DNA of 64,000 bases from Ferruginibacter paludis (GTDB lineage Bacteria; Bacteroidota; Bacteroidia; Chitinophagales; Chitinophagaceae). A program made the translations under genes and the position numbers. Shown here one piece after another: positions 19,930 through 30,086 of this stretch. The DNA lies in the NCBI RefSeq assembly GCF_030409685.1, contig NZ_JAUFQJ010000004.1, positions 186,001 to 250,000 on the forward strand. The letters run 5' to 3'. The notes under the pieces were generated by a model. That model searched no databases and had not been told where the DNA came from. It was given only the letters and a program-made list of their open reading frames with translations. Numbering within the stretch: the stretch's first letter is position 1; each line of letters begins with the position of its first letter.

Positions 19930-21813
19930 TTATACGTTACCTGTGAGCGCCGAACTTTCCTTTAAAATGTCTATTGCAGATTCACTTGCCTGTACATGGT
20001 ACAGGGTGGCATACATTTTATTTTTTTCGAGCAGTTCCTGATGTGTTCCTTCTTCGGCTACCAGGCCATCTTTCATTACAATAATTTTGTCCGCATTGCG
20101 GATAGTGCTGAGGCGGTGAGCGATGATAATTACCGTGCGCCCCTTCATCAGTTTTTCCAATGCTTCCATCACAATTTTTTCAGAGCTGGCATCCAGTGCG
20201 GCTGTCGGTTCATCTAAAATAAGAATCGGCGAGTTGCGCAAAATGGCCCGGGCAATACCAATGCGCTGACGCTGACCACCGGACAAAGTCATTCCCCTTT
20301 CTCCTACCAAAGTATCATAACCATGCGGCATTTTTACGATAAAATCATCAGCATTGGCCAGTTTTGCTGCAGCAATAATTTCTGCGTCGGAAGCTTCCGG
20401 CCGGCCGTAAGCAATGTTTTCTTTTACGGAACCATAAAACAATACTGTATCCTGCAGCACAAAGCCAATCTGGCTCCTTAGCCCATCCAGCTGATAATCT
20501 TTTATATCAATGCCATCAATCAAAATGCGTCCACCTGTAACATCATAGAAACGGGGAATTAAACTGGCCACGGTAGATTTACCGCAACCGGTAGCACCGC
20601 AAATACCAATTCGCTGGCCTGGCTTAATCACCAAATTAAGCTGGTGCAAAACCGGCGATTCTTTGGTGTAACAAAAACTAACTTCTTCAAAAATAATTTC
20701 GCCCTTGAATTTTCCGGGAACGATGGCATTTGGTTTTTGTGGAATAAATGAATCGGTGTCAAGAATCATCTTGATGCGTTCGAGTGCCACGGTTGATTGG
20801 GCTATTGTATTGGTTAGTTTAGCAAGATCCTGCACCGGGTGAAAAAATTTTGCCAGGTAGGCCAAAAAAACAGTCAGCGCACCTACCGTCATAGTGCCGT
20901 TAACAACAAGGCCGGCACCCTGCCACAGCACAATGGCTGTACAAATAGCCACCGTAACGGTTACAACAGGTAACATCAGCGATTTTAAGCGCCTTGCCCT
21001 TAATGCTGCACCCACTGTTTTAAGACTTATTTTTTTCAGTTTATCTTCCTCAAAATCCTGGCGGCCAAAGGCATTTACAGAACGGATAGATTCCAGCCCC
21101 TGCTGTAATATTACTACCATATTACTTTGCTCCTGTCGTACTTCGTGCGTGGCTTTTTTTACCACTTTTTTAAAACGGGCGATAAACCATAACAGGAACG
21201 GTGTGACAGCAACAGCAATCAACGCAAAATGAAAATTGAGGTAAAACATCAATCCCAGCATAGCGGCGATGGTAAGCACATCTATAAAAATGCTTAGCAA
21301 AACTGCGGATGCAAAATCCTGTATAGTTGAAACATCTGATGTGATGGTGCTTAAGACTTTTCCCACCTGCGTACTGTCGTAATAGGCAAGGGACAATCGT
21401 TGCAGGTGATGGTACATTCGACGTCTTAAATCATTGGCCACATATTGCGCCACACTTTCGGTAAAATAACTGTTTACGTAACCGGCGAGTGAACCGGTCA
21501 ATGCAATCAATACAACGCAGACGGCGGCTACGGCCGCAAGACCTGAATTGGTGCTGCCAAAAAAAGTATGCTGCATCCACACCAGCCAACCAGGCAATGC
21601 ATGATGGGCCGTTACATTATCGATGATTATTTTTAACGGCCAGGGTGCTGCCAGGCTCATGGCTGTTTCCACCAACATGGCAAGCAAAATAAAATTCAAC
21701 CACCTGCGGTAAGGATGTATTAAACCGAATACCAGTGAGGTTAGCCCCCCGGCTTTTTTGCGTGTGACTGAACCGGCGAAGTTGCTGCTTTTATCAGAAA
21801 TATTTGTTTCCAT
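19930..21813 (-). CDS. ABC exporter, fused permease and ATPase (MsbA/multidrug type)
   Basis: A 627-residue half-transporter that should dimerise in the inner membrane. Six membrane segments occupy about residues 35-330 (LAMLVETAMSLAAPWPLKIIIDNV, AAVCVVLIALTGSLAGYV, and others). The nucleotide-binding domain (about 370-610) has Walker A GATGCGKST (Lys at 412), signature LSGGQRQR, Walker B LILDEPTAALD and the switch His in IIAHRLSTI. The substrate may be lipid or drug; sequence does not decide. It is the first gene of a probable set with the PLD-like and GMC genes, which hints at envelope or lipid function. Confidence 0.92.
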   Translation of the reverse strand: METNISDKSSNFAGSVTRKKAGGLTSLVFGLIHPYRRWLNFILLAMLVETAMSLAAPWPLKIIIDNVTAHHALPGWLVWMQHTFFGSTNSGLAAVAAVCVVLIALTGSLAGYVNSYFTESVAQYVANDLRRRMYHHLQRLSLAYYDSTQVGKVLSTITSDVSTIQDFASAVLLSIFIDVLTIAAMLGLMFYLNFHFALIAVAVTPFLLWFIARFKKVVKKATHEVRQEQSNMVVILQQGLESIRSVNAFGRQDFEEDKLKKISLKTVGAALRARRLKSLMLPVVTVTVAICTAIVLWQGAGLVVNGTMTVGALTVFLAYLAKFFHPVQDLAKLTNTIAQSTVALERIKMILDTDSFIPQKPNAIVPGKFKGEIIFEEVSFCYTKESPVLHQLNLVIKPGQRIGICGATGCGKSTVASLIPRFYDVTGGRILIDGIDIKDYQLDGLRSQIGFVLQDTVLFYGSVKENIAYGRPEASDAEIIAAAKLANADDFIVKMPHGYDTLVGERGMTLSGGQRQRIGIARAILRNSPILILDEPTAALDASSEKIVMEALEKLMKGRTVIIIAHRLSTIRNADKIIVMKDGLVAEEGTHQELLEKNKMYATLYHVQASESAIDILKESSALTGNV

Positions 21814-21956
21814 GCCAGTGAGAAATTTCAGTGTAAACCCTGATCAAAAAAGCTTCAACCGCAGATAAAATAAAAAATGTATGCACAGGTTATTTTTAAA
21901 ATAAACTGTGAAGCTCCTTTCATCTCCTGGTAGTTTTTTATGAATAACGCATACGG

Positions 21957-22988
21957 TCAATTATACCTTGCATTGTCAATAAAAACTGTTTTTATAGTCC
22001 TTTCATTTTTTACAATGTTATAAAAACTATCCAGGTAATCCAGCATATAACCCTTATTCTTGCTGGTGAGCAATGCGCAATTATTAACCAGTGCATAAAT
22101 ATTATCTTTTTGCTGTTTGAAAGTTGCCAATGCGTCTTTTAATTCGTCCATTGTACGCGGAAATCCCCGGTAAACCCGTTGCGTGACTGATTCGGTATTG
22201 AGTAAAGGATCTGGTGCAGCGTAGTCCGCGTTTATGATGCCAGAGTAATCAAAATCGTATGGCACGCAAAAAGGCTTTGCAAGGCTGTCGTCTTTAGACT
22301 CCAGCAATTTTATGTTGTGCCCCGCTGGCACAGACCAGTCCGTATTGCCAATCATATACTCAAACAAGGCTACCATAGTCATTTGCCTGCGGTCAGTACT
22401 CACCGTATTTACTTTTACCCTATCACTTTCCTTACACCCATTTCTTTTAGCCATGTCTTTTACATCCTCAATCAAAAAAGCATAATTGGTAAAACTGCCT
22501 TTTTTTTCGCTGCTGTCTTTATATTCCAACTGTAACATCCTTACCCGAAAGCTTTTGTCTGTTAAGAGGTTGTACATTTTGTACAACAGAAATTCTTTTA
22601 CCAGGTATTGTCCGTAAATATTGGTAAGCCTGCATGCACTAACCAGTTTAAGCGATTTAAGGGAATGCATCACAGAGCTTTCTGATTTATAAAAACTTAG
22701 TTTGATTGGCGGCACCATACAATAATCACGTCTGAAATGCCCGCGTACCAAGAGATCTACCGGTTCATCGGAATGGGAACTGTCATCAAGAGTAGCTTTA
22801 AGCCTTGCCGGAAACACTTTACCCTCTGTATTTTTTTGATTCATTATTTTACTCCAGTAAGCCTCCAGCGTAACTGGTACAGGCTTTTCCTGTTTAAAAA
22901 ATTGCACCTTATCAAAGGTTGCGGACTGGCTGTAAACGCATAGCGGTAAAATAATTACTACCAGCAGTCTTATAAAAAATAGTTGCAT
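21957..22988 (-). CDS. Secreted CotH-like kinase-fold protein (tentative)
   Basis: I choose the ATG at 22988 (343 residues), which begins a clear signal peptide MQLFFIRLLVVIILPLCVYSQ; the longer frame from 23039 starts with TTG and adds 17 polar residues. The protein lacks a textbook motif. Its layout recalls CotH/atypical kinase proteins: LLVRGHFRRDYCMVPPIKLSF (a RG...R...PK-like strand pair), TNIYGQYLVKEFLLYKMYNLL, a central FEYMIGNTDWSVPAGHNIKLL, and PYDFDYSGIINADYA, where D-F-D could be the metal site. I infer a phosphotransferase-like fold acting outside the cytoplasm. It lies 34 bases after the phosphatase gene on the same strand. Confidence 0.55.
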   Translation of the reverse strand: MQLFFIRLLVVIILPLCVYSQSATFDKVQFFKQEKPVPVTLEAYWSKIMNQKNTEGKVFPARLKATLDDSSHSDEPVDLLVRGHFRRDYCMVPPIKLSFYKSESSVMHSLKSLKLVSACRLTNIYGQYLVKEFLLYKMYNLLTDKSFRVRMLQLEYKDSSEKKGSFTNYAFLIEDVKDMAKRNGCKESDRVKVNTVSTDRRQMTMVALFEYMIGNTDWSVPAGHNIKLLESKDDSLAKPFCVPYDFDYSGIINADYAAPDPLLNTESVTQRVYRGFPRTMDELKDALATFKQQKDNIYALVNNCALLTSKNKGYMLDYLDSFYNIVKNERTIKTVFIDNARYN

Positions 22989-23072
22989 AAAAAAATAGTT
23001 CGATGATAAATGTTGATTTGCAATGCTGGTTATCATCAAAACCTGTGATGCAAAATAACTATTTGTAAAAAG

Positions 23073-24695
23073 CTATTTCATTATTTCTTCAATTACGTGT
23101 CCCACAGATCCTGATGGCATTTGAATGTGCAGCAATGCAGCGACCGTGGCGGCAATATCCGTCATATATACTTCCCGGTTTAAGCTGCCGGGTTTAATTT
23201 TCCAACCATACCACAGTAACGGAATATGCGTATCGTAAGGATTCCACACGCCATGCGTGGTACCGCCCCGCAAAAATCCATCGATGTACTGCGGCTTAAG
23301 AACGAGTTGAAGGTCACCACTTCGTTTTGGATAATAGCCATTAGTAAGCGCTGATTTTATCTTTTCATTTAGCGTTACCCCAGCCAGGTTGTCCAGCAAC
23401 AATACCCGCTCCATTTCGGGCTGCTGCAATAAATAATCCATTACCCATTTGTCAACAGAATCTTTATTGAGTTTTGATGTTACAATGGCATTGCGGTTAA
23501 GATATACCTGGTAATTCATAATGCCAATCACCAGTTCATCAATACCCGTTTTTGTTTTCAGCTGCAGGTTAATTGCGCCCGTAATTTTTTCATCATCAAA
23601 ATTACCGGCCGGTATTTTATGCTCTTTTAAAAATGCAGGCACGTTGGCTGCGCCGTGATCGGCCGTTAGAAAAACAAGGCATTCTTCCTTGCCAAAATGC
23701 TGATCTAAAAAATTTAAAAAGTCACCCAACTCTTTATCAAGTCTTAAAAAACCGTCCTCTGCTTCAATGGAATTAGGGCCGTAGGCATGGCCAATATAAT
23801 CTGGTGAAGAAAGACTAACGGTTAACATATCAGTTGAGGAGCCTGCACCAAGCTGTTCACCATTTACGGCTGCCATCGCCATATCAAAAGTAAAATTATT
23901 GCCAAAGGGTGTTGCGGAAATAACGCCATAATTTTTGGCAACATATTGTTTCAGCGGATGAGCGAAGGGTTTGACAACCGGCGCACTTTGATCGTATGTT
24001 GCAGCAGGATAAAGTAAATTCCAATCCTGCGTATAATATTTATCCACCAGCTTTTTTGCGTTGATTTCATTTACCCAGGCCGGTAACTGGTTCATGTAAT
24101 AGCTCGAACTGATCCAGTCGCCCGTTTTATTATCATACCAAAAAGCAGCATTGGCACTATGGCCGGCGGGCAAAATGGCACTGCGGTCTTTCAAAGCAAC
24201 ACCAATCACTTTACTTTTAAAATTGGTGGCCAGGCGCAACTCATCACCAATTGTAGTAACCAGTAAATTGTGGGGACTCATCTTACCCAGTTCCGTATTA
24301 CTGCCAACTGTTTTTACGCTATCATCGTCGGTACAGTATAAATATTTATTCAAATCGTAATCCCACCAGTCGTTACCGGTAATGCCATGGATAGCAGGAA
24401 CTGAACCTGTATAAATAGCGGTATGGCCACAGGCGGTTACAGCAGGTGTATAAGGTATAAATGTATTCTCGCAGCTAAACCCTTTACCCATCAGGCGTTT
24501 GAAGCCGCCATCAGCTGCATAGCGATTGTAATACCTGTAAAGGTAATCCCAGCGCATTTGATCCACTACGATACCCACCACCAGCTTTGGCCGCTGAACA
24601 GTGGCCTGTTTAGACGGAGCAGTTGCAACGGGATTTTGAGCAGAAAGATTAAAAAAAAGAACGCTGGCCAGTATTGTTACAATGAAATTTTTCAT
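23073..24695 (-). CDS. Alkaline phosphatase family protein (PafA-like)
   Basis: A 540-residue secreted metallo-phosphomonoesterase (signal peptide MKNFIVTILASVLFFNLSAQ). Metal and catalytic residues of the alkaline phosphatase superfamily are recognisable: VVGIVVDQMRWDYL (Asp ligand), TPAVTACGHTAIYTG with candidate nucleophile T87, SSPDYIGHAYGP (Asp and His ligands), LTADHGAA (Asp-His) and TTHGVWNPYDTHIPLLW (His). The Thr nucleophile and order match the Elizabethkingia PafA type, which releases phosphate from monoesters. It is followed at once by the CotH-like gene, so the two may be co-transcribed. No Pho-box-like site was recognised upstream. Confidence 0.87.
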   Translation of the reverse strand: MKNFIVTILASVLFFNLSAQNPVATAPSKQATVQRPKLVVGIVVDQMRWDYLYRYYNRYAADGGFKRLMGKGFSCENTFIPYTPAVTACGHTAIYTGSVPAIHGITGNDWWDYDLNKYLYCTDDDSVKTVGSNTELGKMSPHNLLVTTIGDELRLATNFKSKVIGVALKDRSAILPAGHSANAAFWYDNKTGDWISSSYYMNQLPAWVNEINAKKLVDKYYTQDWNLLYPAATYDQSAPVVKPFAHPLKQYVAKNYGVISATPFGNNFTFDMAMAAVNGEQLGAGSSTDMLTVSLSSPDYIGHAYGPNSIEAEDGFLRLDKELGDFLNFLDQHFGKEECLVFLTADHGAANVPAFLKEHKIPAGNFDDEKITGAINLQLKTKTGIDELVIGIMNYQVYLNRNAIVTSKLNKDSVDKWVMDYLLQQPEMERVLLLDNLAGVTLNEKIKSALTNGYYPKRSGDLQLVLKPQYIDGFLRGGTTHGVWNPYDTHIPLLWYGWKIKPGSLNREVYMTDIAATVAALLHIQMPSGSVGHVIEEIMK

Positions 24696-24880
24696 ACAAC
24701 ATTTATTAGGATGAAAGAGACAAAAAGTAGTGAATACCAGCTCTAATTTACATAATAAAAAGTTGCGTTTGTTAACAATTATTTTTTAGTGGGTCTTTGC
24801 ATTTTCTCCTGCTAACCAACGCCATTTTGAGAATGGATATGCCTGCACAAAAAGCACCAGCTGCTAATTACAACTGCTTA

Positions 24881-26713
24881 TTAATTATTTTCCATTACCG
24901 GCAATTCAATATACGTTGGGTATTGCGCCGAAAAATACACCCGTTGTGTTGCTTTTATATAGTCGGATTCATTTGCTTCAAAAATGTTCGGTACAAATTT
25001 TTGCGGATTTCTGTCAATCACCGGAAACCAGCTGCTCTGCACCTGTATCATCAGGTGATGGCCCTTTTTAAATGTGTGATTGATGCTATGCAGATCAATG
25101 GTAAATTCAGTGGGTTTGTTGGCAACCAACGGCTGCGGATTGGAAAAACTTTTTTGAAAACGCCCCCGGAATATTTCCATTGCTACTGGCAACTGGTAGC
25201 CGCTCATGGATAGACTTTTAGTATCAAATGCCGGATATACATCAATGAGTTTTACAATCCAGTCGGCATCTGTACCGCTTGTCGCAGCGAAAAGATGGGC
25301 GATAATATTTCCTGTTACTGTAACATCTGAAGTAAGTGAATCCATTACAAAACTCAGCACATCCGTACGGTTGCTTACAAAACGCTGGTCTTCTACCTGC
25401 CAGGGCCGCCACCTGCTGCCTTCGCCATAGGTAGCTTCAATGGGCAGCGTTCTGTAGGGAACTGGTTTTGCCGGATCACTCACATAGCTCTCGAAAGCCA
25501 CAGCAGCCGTTGGTTTGGTGAAGGAAGCTTTGTTGTTCGACGCTGCGTATAATTTTTTTATCACAGCATTTTTGGGTGGCCAGCTGGTATACGTTTTCCA
25601 TTGATTGCTACCGGTTTGAAAGCAAGTGGCTTCATCAAACTTTCCATCGCCCATACTTTTCAGCCAGTAATCAAACCACTTTTTTTGCAAGGCACGAAAG
25701 TCGATACCTGTTTTTCTTTCAAAAGAAATTTTACCCAAACTATCGCCCCTGCCCCCACCCCACTGTCCGTGATTCCATGGGCCCAGCACAATAAAATTGC
25801 GGTTGAAACTGTCTTTCTTTTCCATGTGCCCATACATCAGTTGCGGGCCGTTGATATCTTCCTGGTCGTAATACCCGCCCACATGCAACTGCGGAATTTG
25901 TGGTGCATGCACATAGCTTAAAGGCGAGTTGGTTTGCCAGAAGGCATCGTAAGCAGGGTGCGCAACAAAATTGTTCCAGGTAGGAATTTTGTTGTGGAAA
26001 TATTTTTCATTTACATTTTTTAATGAACCCAGTTTAAGGTACCAGTCAAACAGATCGTATTGCGGAAAGGGAAAATCACTGTCGGTCGTTTTATCAAATT
26101 CAATCTCATAACTGTATTCCATTCCATAGCTTAAACGGAAAGCACCATTGTGATGAAAATCATCTCCTAAAAACAGGTCGGCCATACAGGCTTGTTCAGA
26201 AGCCGCTTTTAAAGCCGGGTGTGGATCAACCGAACCAGCCAACGCCAGCCAGCCGGGATAGGAAATACCATATATACCGGCCTTCCCATTGTTATTGGCT
26301 ACATTTTTCAACAGCCAGTCAACGGTGTCCCATGTATCAGTACTTTCATCGATAGTGCCTTTTTTTGTGGCATGAATCAATGGCTGGTGAATCTGCATCG
26401 AGCCTTCGCTTTTATATTTTCCGCGAATGTCCTGGTATACAAAAATATATCCGCCATCCGCCAGTATATTACGCAGTGATTCGGTTTTATATACCGTATC
26501 ATTGCCAACGGGAATACCATAGGGAGTTCGCTGCATCAGAAATGGCAGCGGCTTTTTTGAATCCATGGGGCTCAATATCACGGTGAACAATTTTACGCCA
26601 TCCCTCATCGGAATCATGACCGACGTTTTTTTATAAAAACGGATACTGTCATCCTGCGCCTTTAATGCGGTGAAAGAAACAACACATAACAAACAAAGCA
26701 ATATTTTTTTCAT
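24881..26713 (-). CDS. CocE/NonD family acyl hydrolase (X-Pro dipeptidyl-peptidase type)
   Basis: A 610-residue secreted alpha/beta hydrolase (signal peptide MKKILLCLLCVVSFTALKAQ). The catalytic domain (about 25-350) has VYQDIRGKYKSEG and the nucleophile elbow GISYPGW with S151. The C-terminal PepX-type jelly roll (about 370-605) includes DVTVTGNIIAHLFAATSGTDADWIVKLIDVYP. Family members are cocaine-esterase, glutaryl-7-ACA acylase or X-Pro dipeptidyl aminopeptidase; the reaction of this one is unknown. It follows the zinc protease gene by 50 bases on the same strand, which favours a role in peptide use. Confidence 0.88.
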   Translation of the reverse strand: MKKILLCLLCVVSFTALKAQDDSIRFYKKTSVMIPMRDGVKLFTVILSPMDSKKPLPFLMQRTPYGIPVGNDTVYKTESLRNILADGGYIFVYQDIRGKYKSEGSMQIHQPLIHATKKGTIDESTDTWDTVDWLLKNVANNNGKAGIYGISYPGWLALAGSVDPHPALKAASEQACMADLFLGDDFHHNGAFRLSYGMEYSYEIEFDKTTDSDFPFPQYDLFDWYLKLGSLKNVNEKYFHNKIPTWNNFVAHPAYDAFWQTNSPLSYVHAPQIPQLHVGGYYDQEDINGPQLMYGHMEKKDSFNRNFIVLGPWNHGQWGGGRGDSLGKISFERKTGIDFRALQKKWFDYWLKSMGDGKFDEATCFQTGSNQWKTYTSWPPKNAVIKKLYAASNNKASFTKPTAAVAFESYVSDPAKPVPYRTLPIEATYGEGSRWRPWQVEDQRFVSNRTDVLSFVMDSLTSDVTVTGNIIAHLFAATSGTDADWIVKLIDVYPAFDTKSLSMSGYQLPVAMEIFRGRFQKSFSNPQPLVANKPTEFTIDLHSINHTFKKGHHLMIQVQSSWFPVIDRNPQKFVPNIFEANESDYIKATQRVYFSAQYPTYIELPVMENN

Positions 26714-26763
26714 ATCCCTGAATTTATAAGATCGTATTTATTAAAATTATTTTAGTCTGCATA

Positions 26764-29181
26764 TTATTGATCTGCGTCGCAACCGATGGGAGAACCCGGA
26801 GGTGGTGCTTCATGCAAGGTTGGCTTCGCTTTTTCCGGCGCTTTTATCCTTTCCAGTGTTAGCAACAGGTAACCTTTACTGTTTGTATCTGCCGGTGTTT
26901 TTAATTTTTCTGTCGCACGTTTTTTTATAATCTCAATTGCATTCAGCATTTGCGCTTTTGTAGCAAATGAAGCCTCGTCACTCACGGATACCGCCAGCAA
27001 ATAGCTAAGCAACAGCTGCTGGTTTTGTTGCAGAATCAATCCCTGTAAACCTTTTAATGAAGGCGCATCCCAGGTTGCTGACATCAGCACTGCCATCATC
27101 TCATCAATACCCAGACCGTTATTTTCAGCCTGGTATTGTACCATCCTGTTTAAGCGGCTGGTGTTAAATAAAAAAGATAAAGGCATATCCGCTGCGGCTT
27201 CTGCGGCAGCGAGCGGGTCAAATGCAAGACCTGTGCGACGGTTAAATAATTCCCGGTTATACTCGTATCCTGCCGGGCGGGGCGGTATCAATTTAATTAT
27301 ATTGTCGGGCAACGTCAGTGTTTGCGGATTGATACAATCAACCACGGCATTCAACGCATTTAATTGTTCCTGCTTTGTTAAAGGCTGTGTTACAACCTGA
27401 CCATCACCACGCAATGCATAAGTATAATACATTCCACCAACTTCTTTGGTTACGGCTTCTACCTGGTAGCGGTGAAAAAGATAAATGGGTACCAGCACAT
27501 CTTCCAGCATGGCCATAGGTACACCTTTGCGGATATTGTTTTCACCAAACTTCGACAAGGCCCTCGCCCTTACCTTCATTACATTCTTTAATTCGGTCAC
27601 CGCATCTTTTCCATTGTCCCATAAATGGGCGCTGGGATGAAGTCCGCCCGGATCACGTGCATCTCTGTCGGAAATAAACGTCAGTCCGTTTTTCGCTGCA
27701 TCCGTTAATATTTTATTGAGCGCTTCGGCTTCATTTGTTCTTTTTGAAAATTGCTGGTAACCATATTGAATGCTTACCTTATCCCAATCCCCAATCTGGT
27801 TGGTATAGGCGTTGCTTAAATCGATTTCATTGTTGCTGTTTAGTGATACCATGGGCGGCGGATAATCCATCACGCTGGCCCTGTTTTGCGAGCTGGAAAT
27901 ATAATTGTGCATCAGGCCGATGGTATGTCCTACTTCATGGGCAGCCAGTTGTTTCAACCGTTGCAAAGCCATCTTCAGCATTTTGTTGTCGGCAGGTAAT
28001 TGCCCGTTTTCAAAAGGTGCCAGCAGACCCTGCGCAATCAGGTAATCCTGCCTTACCCGCAGCGAACCGAGTGTAACGTTGCCTTTGAGAATTTCTCCTG
28101 TGCGTGGGTCAACCACCGCTCCGCCAAAGCTCCAGCCACGTGTTGAACGGTGTACCCAATTAATCATGTTATAACGGATATCCATTGGGTCAGCACTATC
28201 CGGTAACACCTTTACCTGGAAAGCATTGATGAAACCAGCCGATTCAAATGCCTGGTTCCACCAGCCTGCACCTTCCAGCAAAGCACTGCGGATGGGTTCG
28301 GGTGTGCCATTGTCCAGGTAGTATACAATTGGTTTAATCGCTTCACTTTTTTCTGCGGACGGATCCTTTTTTTGCAGGCGGTGCCGGATGATAAAATCTT
28401 TTTGAATGGGTTCTGTTACCGGCGTACTGTAATCATAATACGAATTCGTGATAAAGGGTGAACGGGCATCATACAATCTTGTTTCAAAATTATTATCCGG
28501 CAACTGAACAAAAGAATGGTGCATGCGCAACGTGATCGCTTCTGCGGCCGGTACCACCGAATTGACATAATTGCCCGTTTTTCCATTGTGATTGACAAAT
28601 GTAACCGTGGTTTCAAATTCTGTATTGAGCGGAAAGTTTTTAGTACGGGGAAAGTAAAGTGCACTACGTGAAGCATCCATTGAGTATGTACCCTGTTTAG
28701 TATTTTGCAGGCGGTTGGCTACCTGCAGGGCATCCCGAAGTAAAAAATCTGTTGCATCTACCAGCAGGTTGTTGTTACTTTCTGCAGCAATGGTAAAGCC
28801 CCAGATAACTGACTGCGCAAAAGACTGTTCAACAGCCCGCTTTTCAGCGGCATCGCCGGTTACAGCACGGTAGTTATAATTAGGTTCTATCATTAACACC
28901 TTATTGCCTACCCTGCTAAACTTTACAATATAGCTGGTGCCCATGATGCCACGGTCGAGGCCTACGTCATTGCTTCCGAGTCCTGCCGGTAAGGATGTCT
29001 GGTATAATATTTCTTCTTCCAGTTTATTAATCTGCAACCAGATTTTTCCCGTACTGTCGTCCCGGTAAAAAGTAAAAAAGCCCTCATAAGGCTTCATGTT
29101 TTTTGTTTTCTCTTTAATGGCATTGCTTTGTGCCATTGATAAAAACGGAACTAAAAGGCATAAAAAAAATAAACGTAGCAT
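26764..29181 (-). CDS. Secreted zinc metalloprotease, DUF5117/DUF5118 type
   Basis: An 805-residue protein with signal peptide MLRLFFLCLLVPFLSMAQ. The N-terminal region (EGFFTFYRDDSTGKIWLQI) matches the DUF5118/DUF5117 arrangement typical of Bacteroidota. The metzincin-like zinc site H415-E416-V-G-H419-T-I-G422-L-M-H425 (HExxHxxGxxH) is complete, and a Met turn (SVMDYPPP) follows shortly after. Substrate and role are not known; the family is common in soil Bacteroidota and thought to act in the periplasm or outside. It is first in a likely two-gene unit with the CocE-type hydrolase and divergent from the T9SS cargo gene. Confidence 0.9.
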   Translation of the reverse strand: MLRLFFLCLLVPFLSMAQSNAIKEKTKNMKPYEGFFTFYRDDSTGKIWLQINKLEEEILYQTSLPAGLGSNDVGLDRGIMGTSYIVKFSRVGNKVLMIEPNYNYRAVTGDAAEKRAVEQSFAQSVIWGFTIAAESNNNLLVDATDFLLRDALQVANRLQNTKQGTYSMDASRSALYFPRTKNFPLNTEFETTVTFVNHNGKTGNYVNSVVPAAEAITLRMHHSFVQLPDNNFETRLYDARSPFITNSYYDYSTPVTEPIQKDFIIRHRLQKKDPSAEKSEAIKPIVYYLDNGTPEPIRSALLEGAGWWNQAFESAGFINAFQVKVLPDSADPMDIRYNMINWVHRSTRGWSFGGAVVDPRTGEILKGNVTLGSLRVRQDYLIAQGLLAPFENGQLPADNKMLKMALQRLKQLAAHEVGHTIGLMHNYISSSQNRASVMDYPPPMVSLNSNNEIDLSNAYTNQIGDWDKVSIQYGYQQFSKRTNEAEALNKILTDAAKNGLTFISDRDARDPGGLHPSAHLWDNGKDAVTELKNVMKVRARALSKFGENNIRKGVPMAMLEDVLVPIYLFHRYQVEAVTKEVGGMYYTYALRGDGQVVTQPLTKQEQLNALNAVVDCINPQTLTLPDNIIKLIPPRPAGYEYNRELFNRRTGLAFDPLAAAEAAADMPLSFLFNTSRLNRMVQYQAENNGLGIDEMMAVLMSATWDAPSLKGLQGLILQQNQQLLLSYLLAVSVSDEASFATKAQMLNAIEIIKKRATEKLKTPADTNSKGYLLLTLERIKAPEKAKPTLHEAPPPGSPIGCDADQ

Positions 29182-29399
29182 GGAACTGTTTTTATTGAAT
29201 ACACAAAATACAAAGGATCAGCTAAACCAACGGAGCCAATGCAGTAATTTCCATAAAATAAACTAACCGTCTATAAATTGGAACAGTTGGTCTAAAATAT
29301 TTTTCTAACTGCTTAAAAATGAGCAGCTTTACTTCTGGCACCATTGTAGTGTTTATGAGTACAGGTAGTAATATTACCTCCGCCCCAAAACCCTGAAAA

Positions 29400-30056
29400 A
29401 TGAAAACCACCCGTGTATCCCTAACCTGTTTTTGTTTGCTGATTTCATTCAGCCTTACAGCACAGTCGCAGCAACCACAGTACAGCGTTTTACCTGTTAA
29501 ATATGTTTCATTTAAAGCATCGGCCATACAGAAAGGAGTAGAATTAAACTGGATAGCAGACAATGAGGTAAACGAAAGTTATTTTGATGTGGAGCGCTCT
29601 TTTGACGGCACCAATTTTAAATCAACCGGAATAATTGTACGCGGACTTAACAATGGTGTAAATAACAGTTACAAGGTTGTCGATCATCATTCTACCCTAA
29701 GTGGAAAACACCTGGCCTATTATCGTTTAAAGGAAGTAGATGTAACCGGCATCGTTACTTTCAGCGATGTTGAAATGGTTAAACTGGCCGCAGCCGAAAC
29801 CAATGCTACACTGCTATATCCTAATCCGTTTACAGAAAATATAACCATCCGGTTTTCAGCAGATCAAAGTAACAATGGCTCCATTACAATACAACGTACC
29901 ACCGGCCAAATTGCAGCTACCAAAAATATAACTATCAGCAAAGGGCAAAACACATTTCAGCTGGACGGAATGGGCAGTTTACCTACCGGAATATATGTGG
30001 TGCAAGTTGTTGCGAACGGACAAATCATCATCCACCAGAAAATAGTGAAGGTATAG
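29400..30056 (+). CDS. Small T9SS-exported protein with type A C-terminal sorting domain
   Basis: A 218-residue protein with signal peptide (MKTTRVSLTCFCLLISFSLTAQS). A fibronectin-like/'VELNW...NYFDVERS' region (about 40-130: VELNWIADNEVNESYFDVERSF) is seen in many Bacteroidota surface proteins. The last 80 residues form a type IX secretion sorting domain: LLYPNPFTENITI, then alternating strands, then LPTGIYVVQVVANG and the closing HQKIVKV. There is no catalytic domain, so it is probably a surface or adhesion element, or the end of a larger ancestral protein. It is the only clear T9SS cargo in the window. Confidence 0.88.
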   Translation: MKTTRVSLTCFCLLISFSLTAQSQQPQYSVLPVKYVSFKASAIQKGVELNWIADNEVNESYFDVERSFDGTNFKSTGIIVRGLNNGVNNSYKVVDHHSTLSGKHLAYYRLKEVDVTGIVTFSDVEMVKLAAAETNATLLYPNPFTENITIRFSADQSNNGSITIQRTTGQIAATKNITISKGQNTFQLDGMGSLPTGIYVVQVVANGQIIIHQKIVKV

Positions 30057-30086
30057 ACGTTCAGCGTGACGGGCTGCCCGGTTATG

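Noticed and set aside
29222..29563. Minus-strand frame overlapping the start of the T9SS cargo gene
   Set aside because: It covers the signal peptide region of a well-supported gene and has no recognisable features.
30069..30080. CGGGCTGCCCG hairpin between convergent genes
   Set aside because: The loop would be one base and there is no T-run; too weak to call a terminator.
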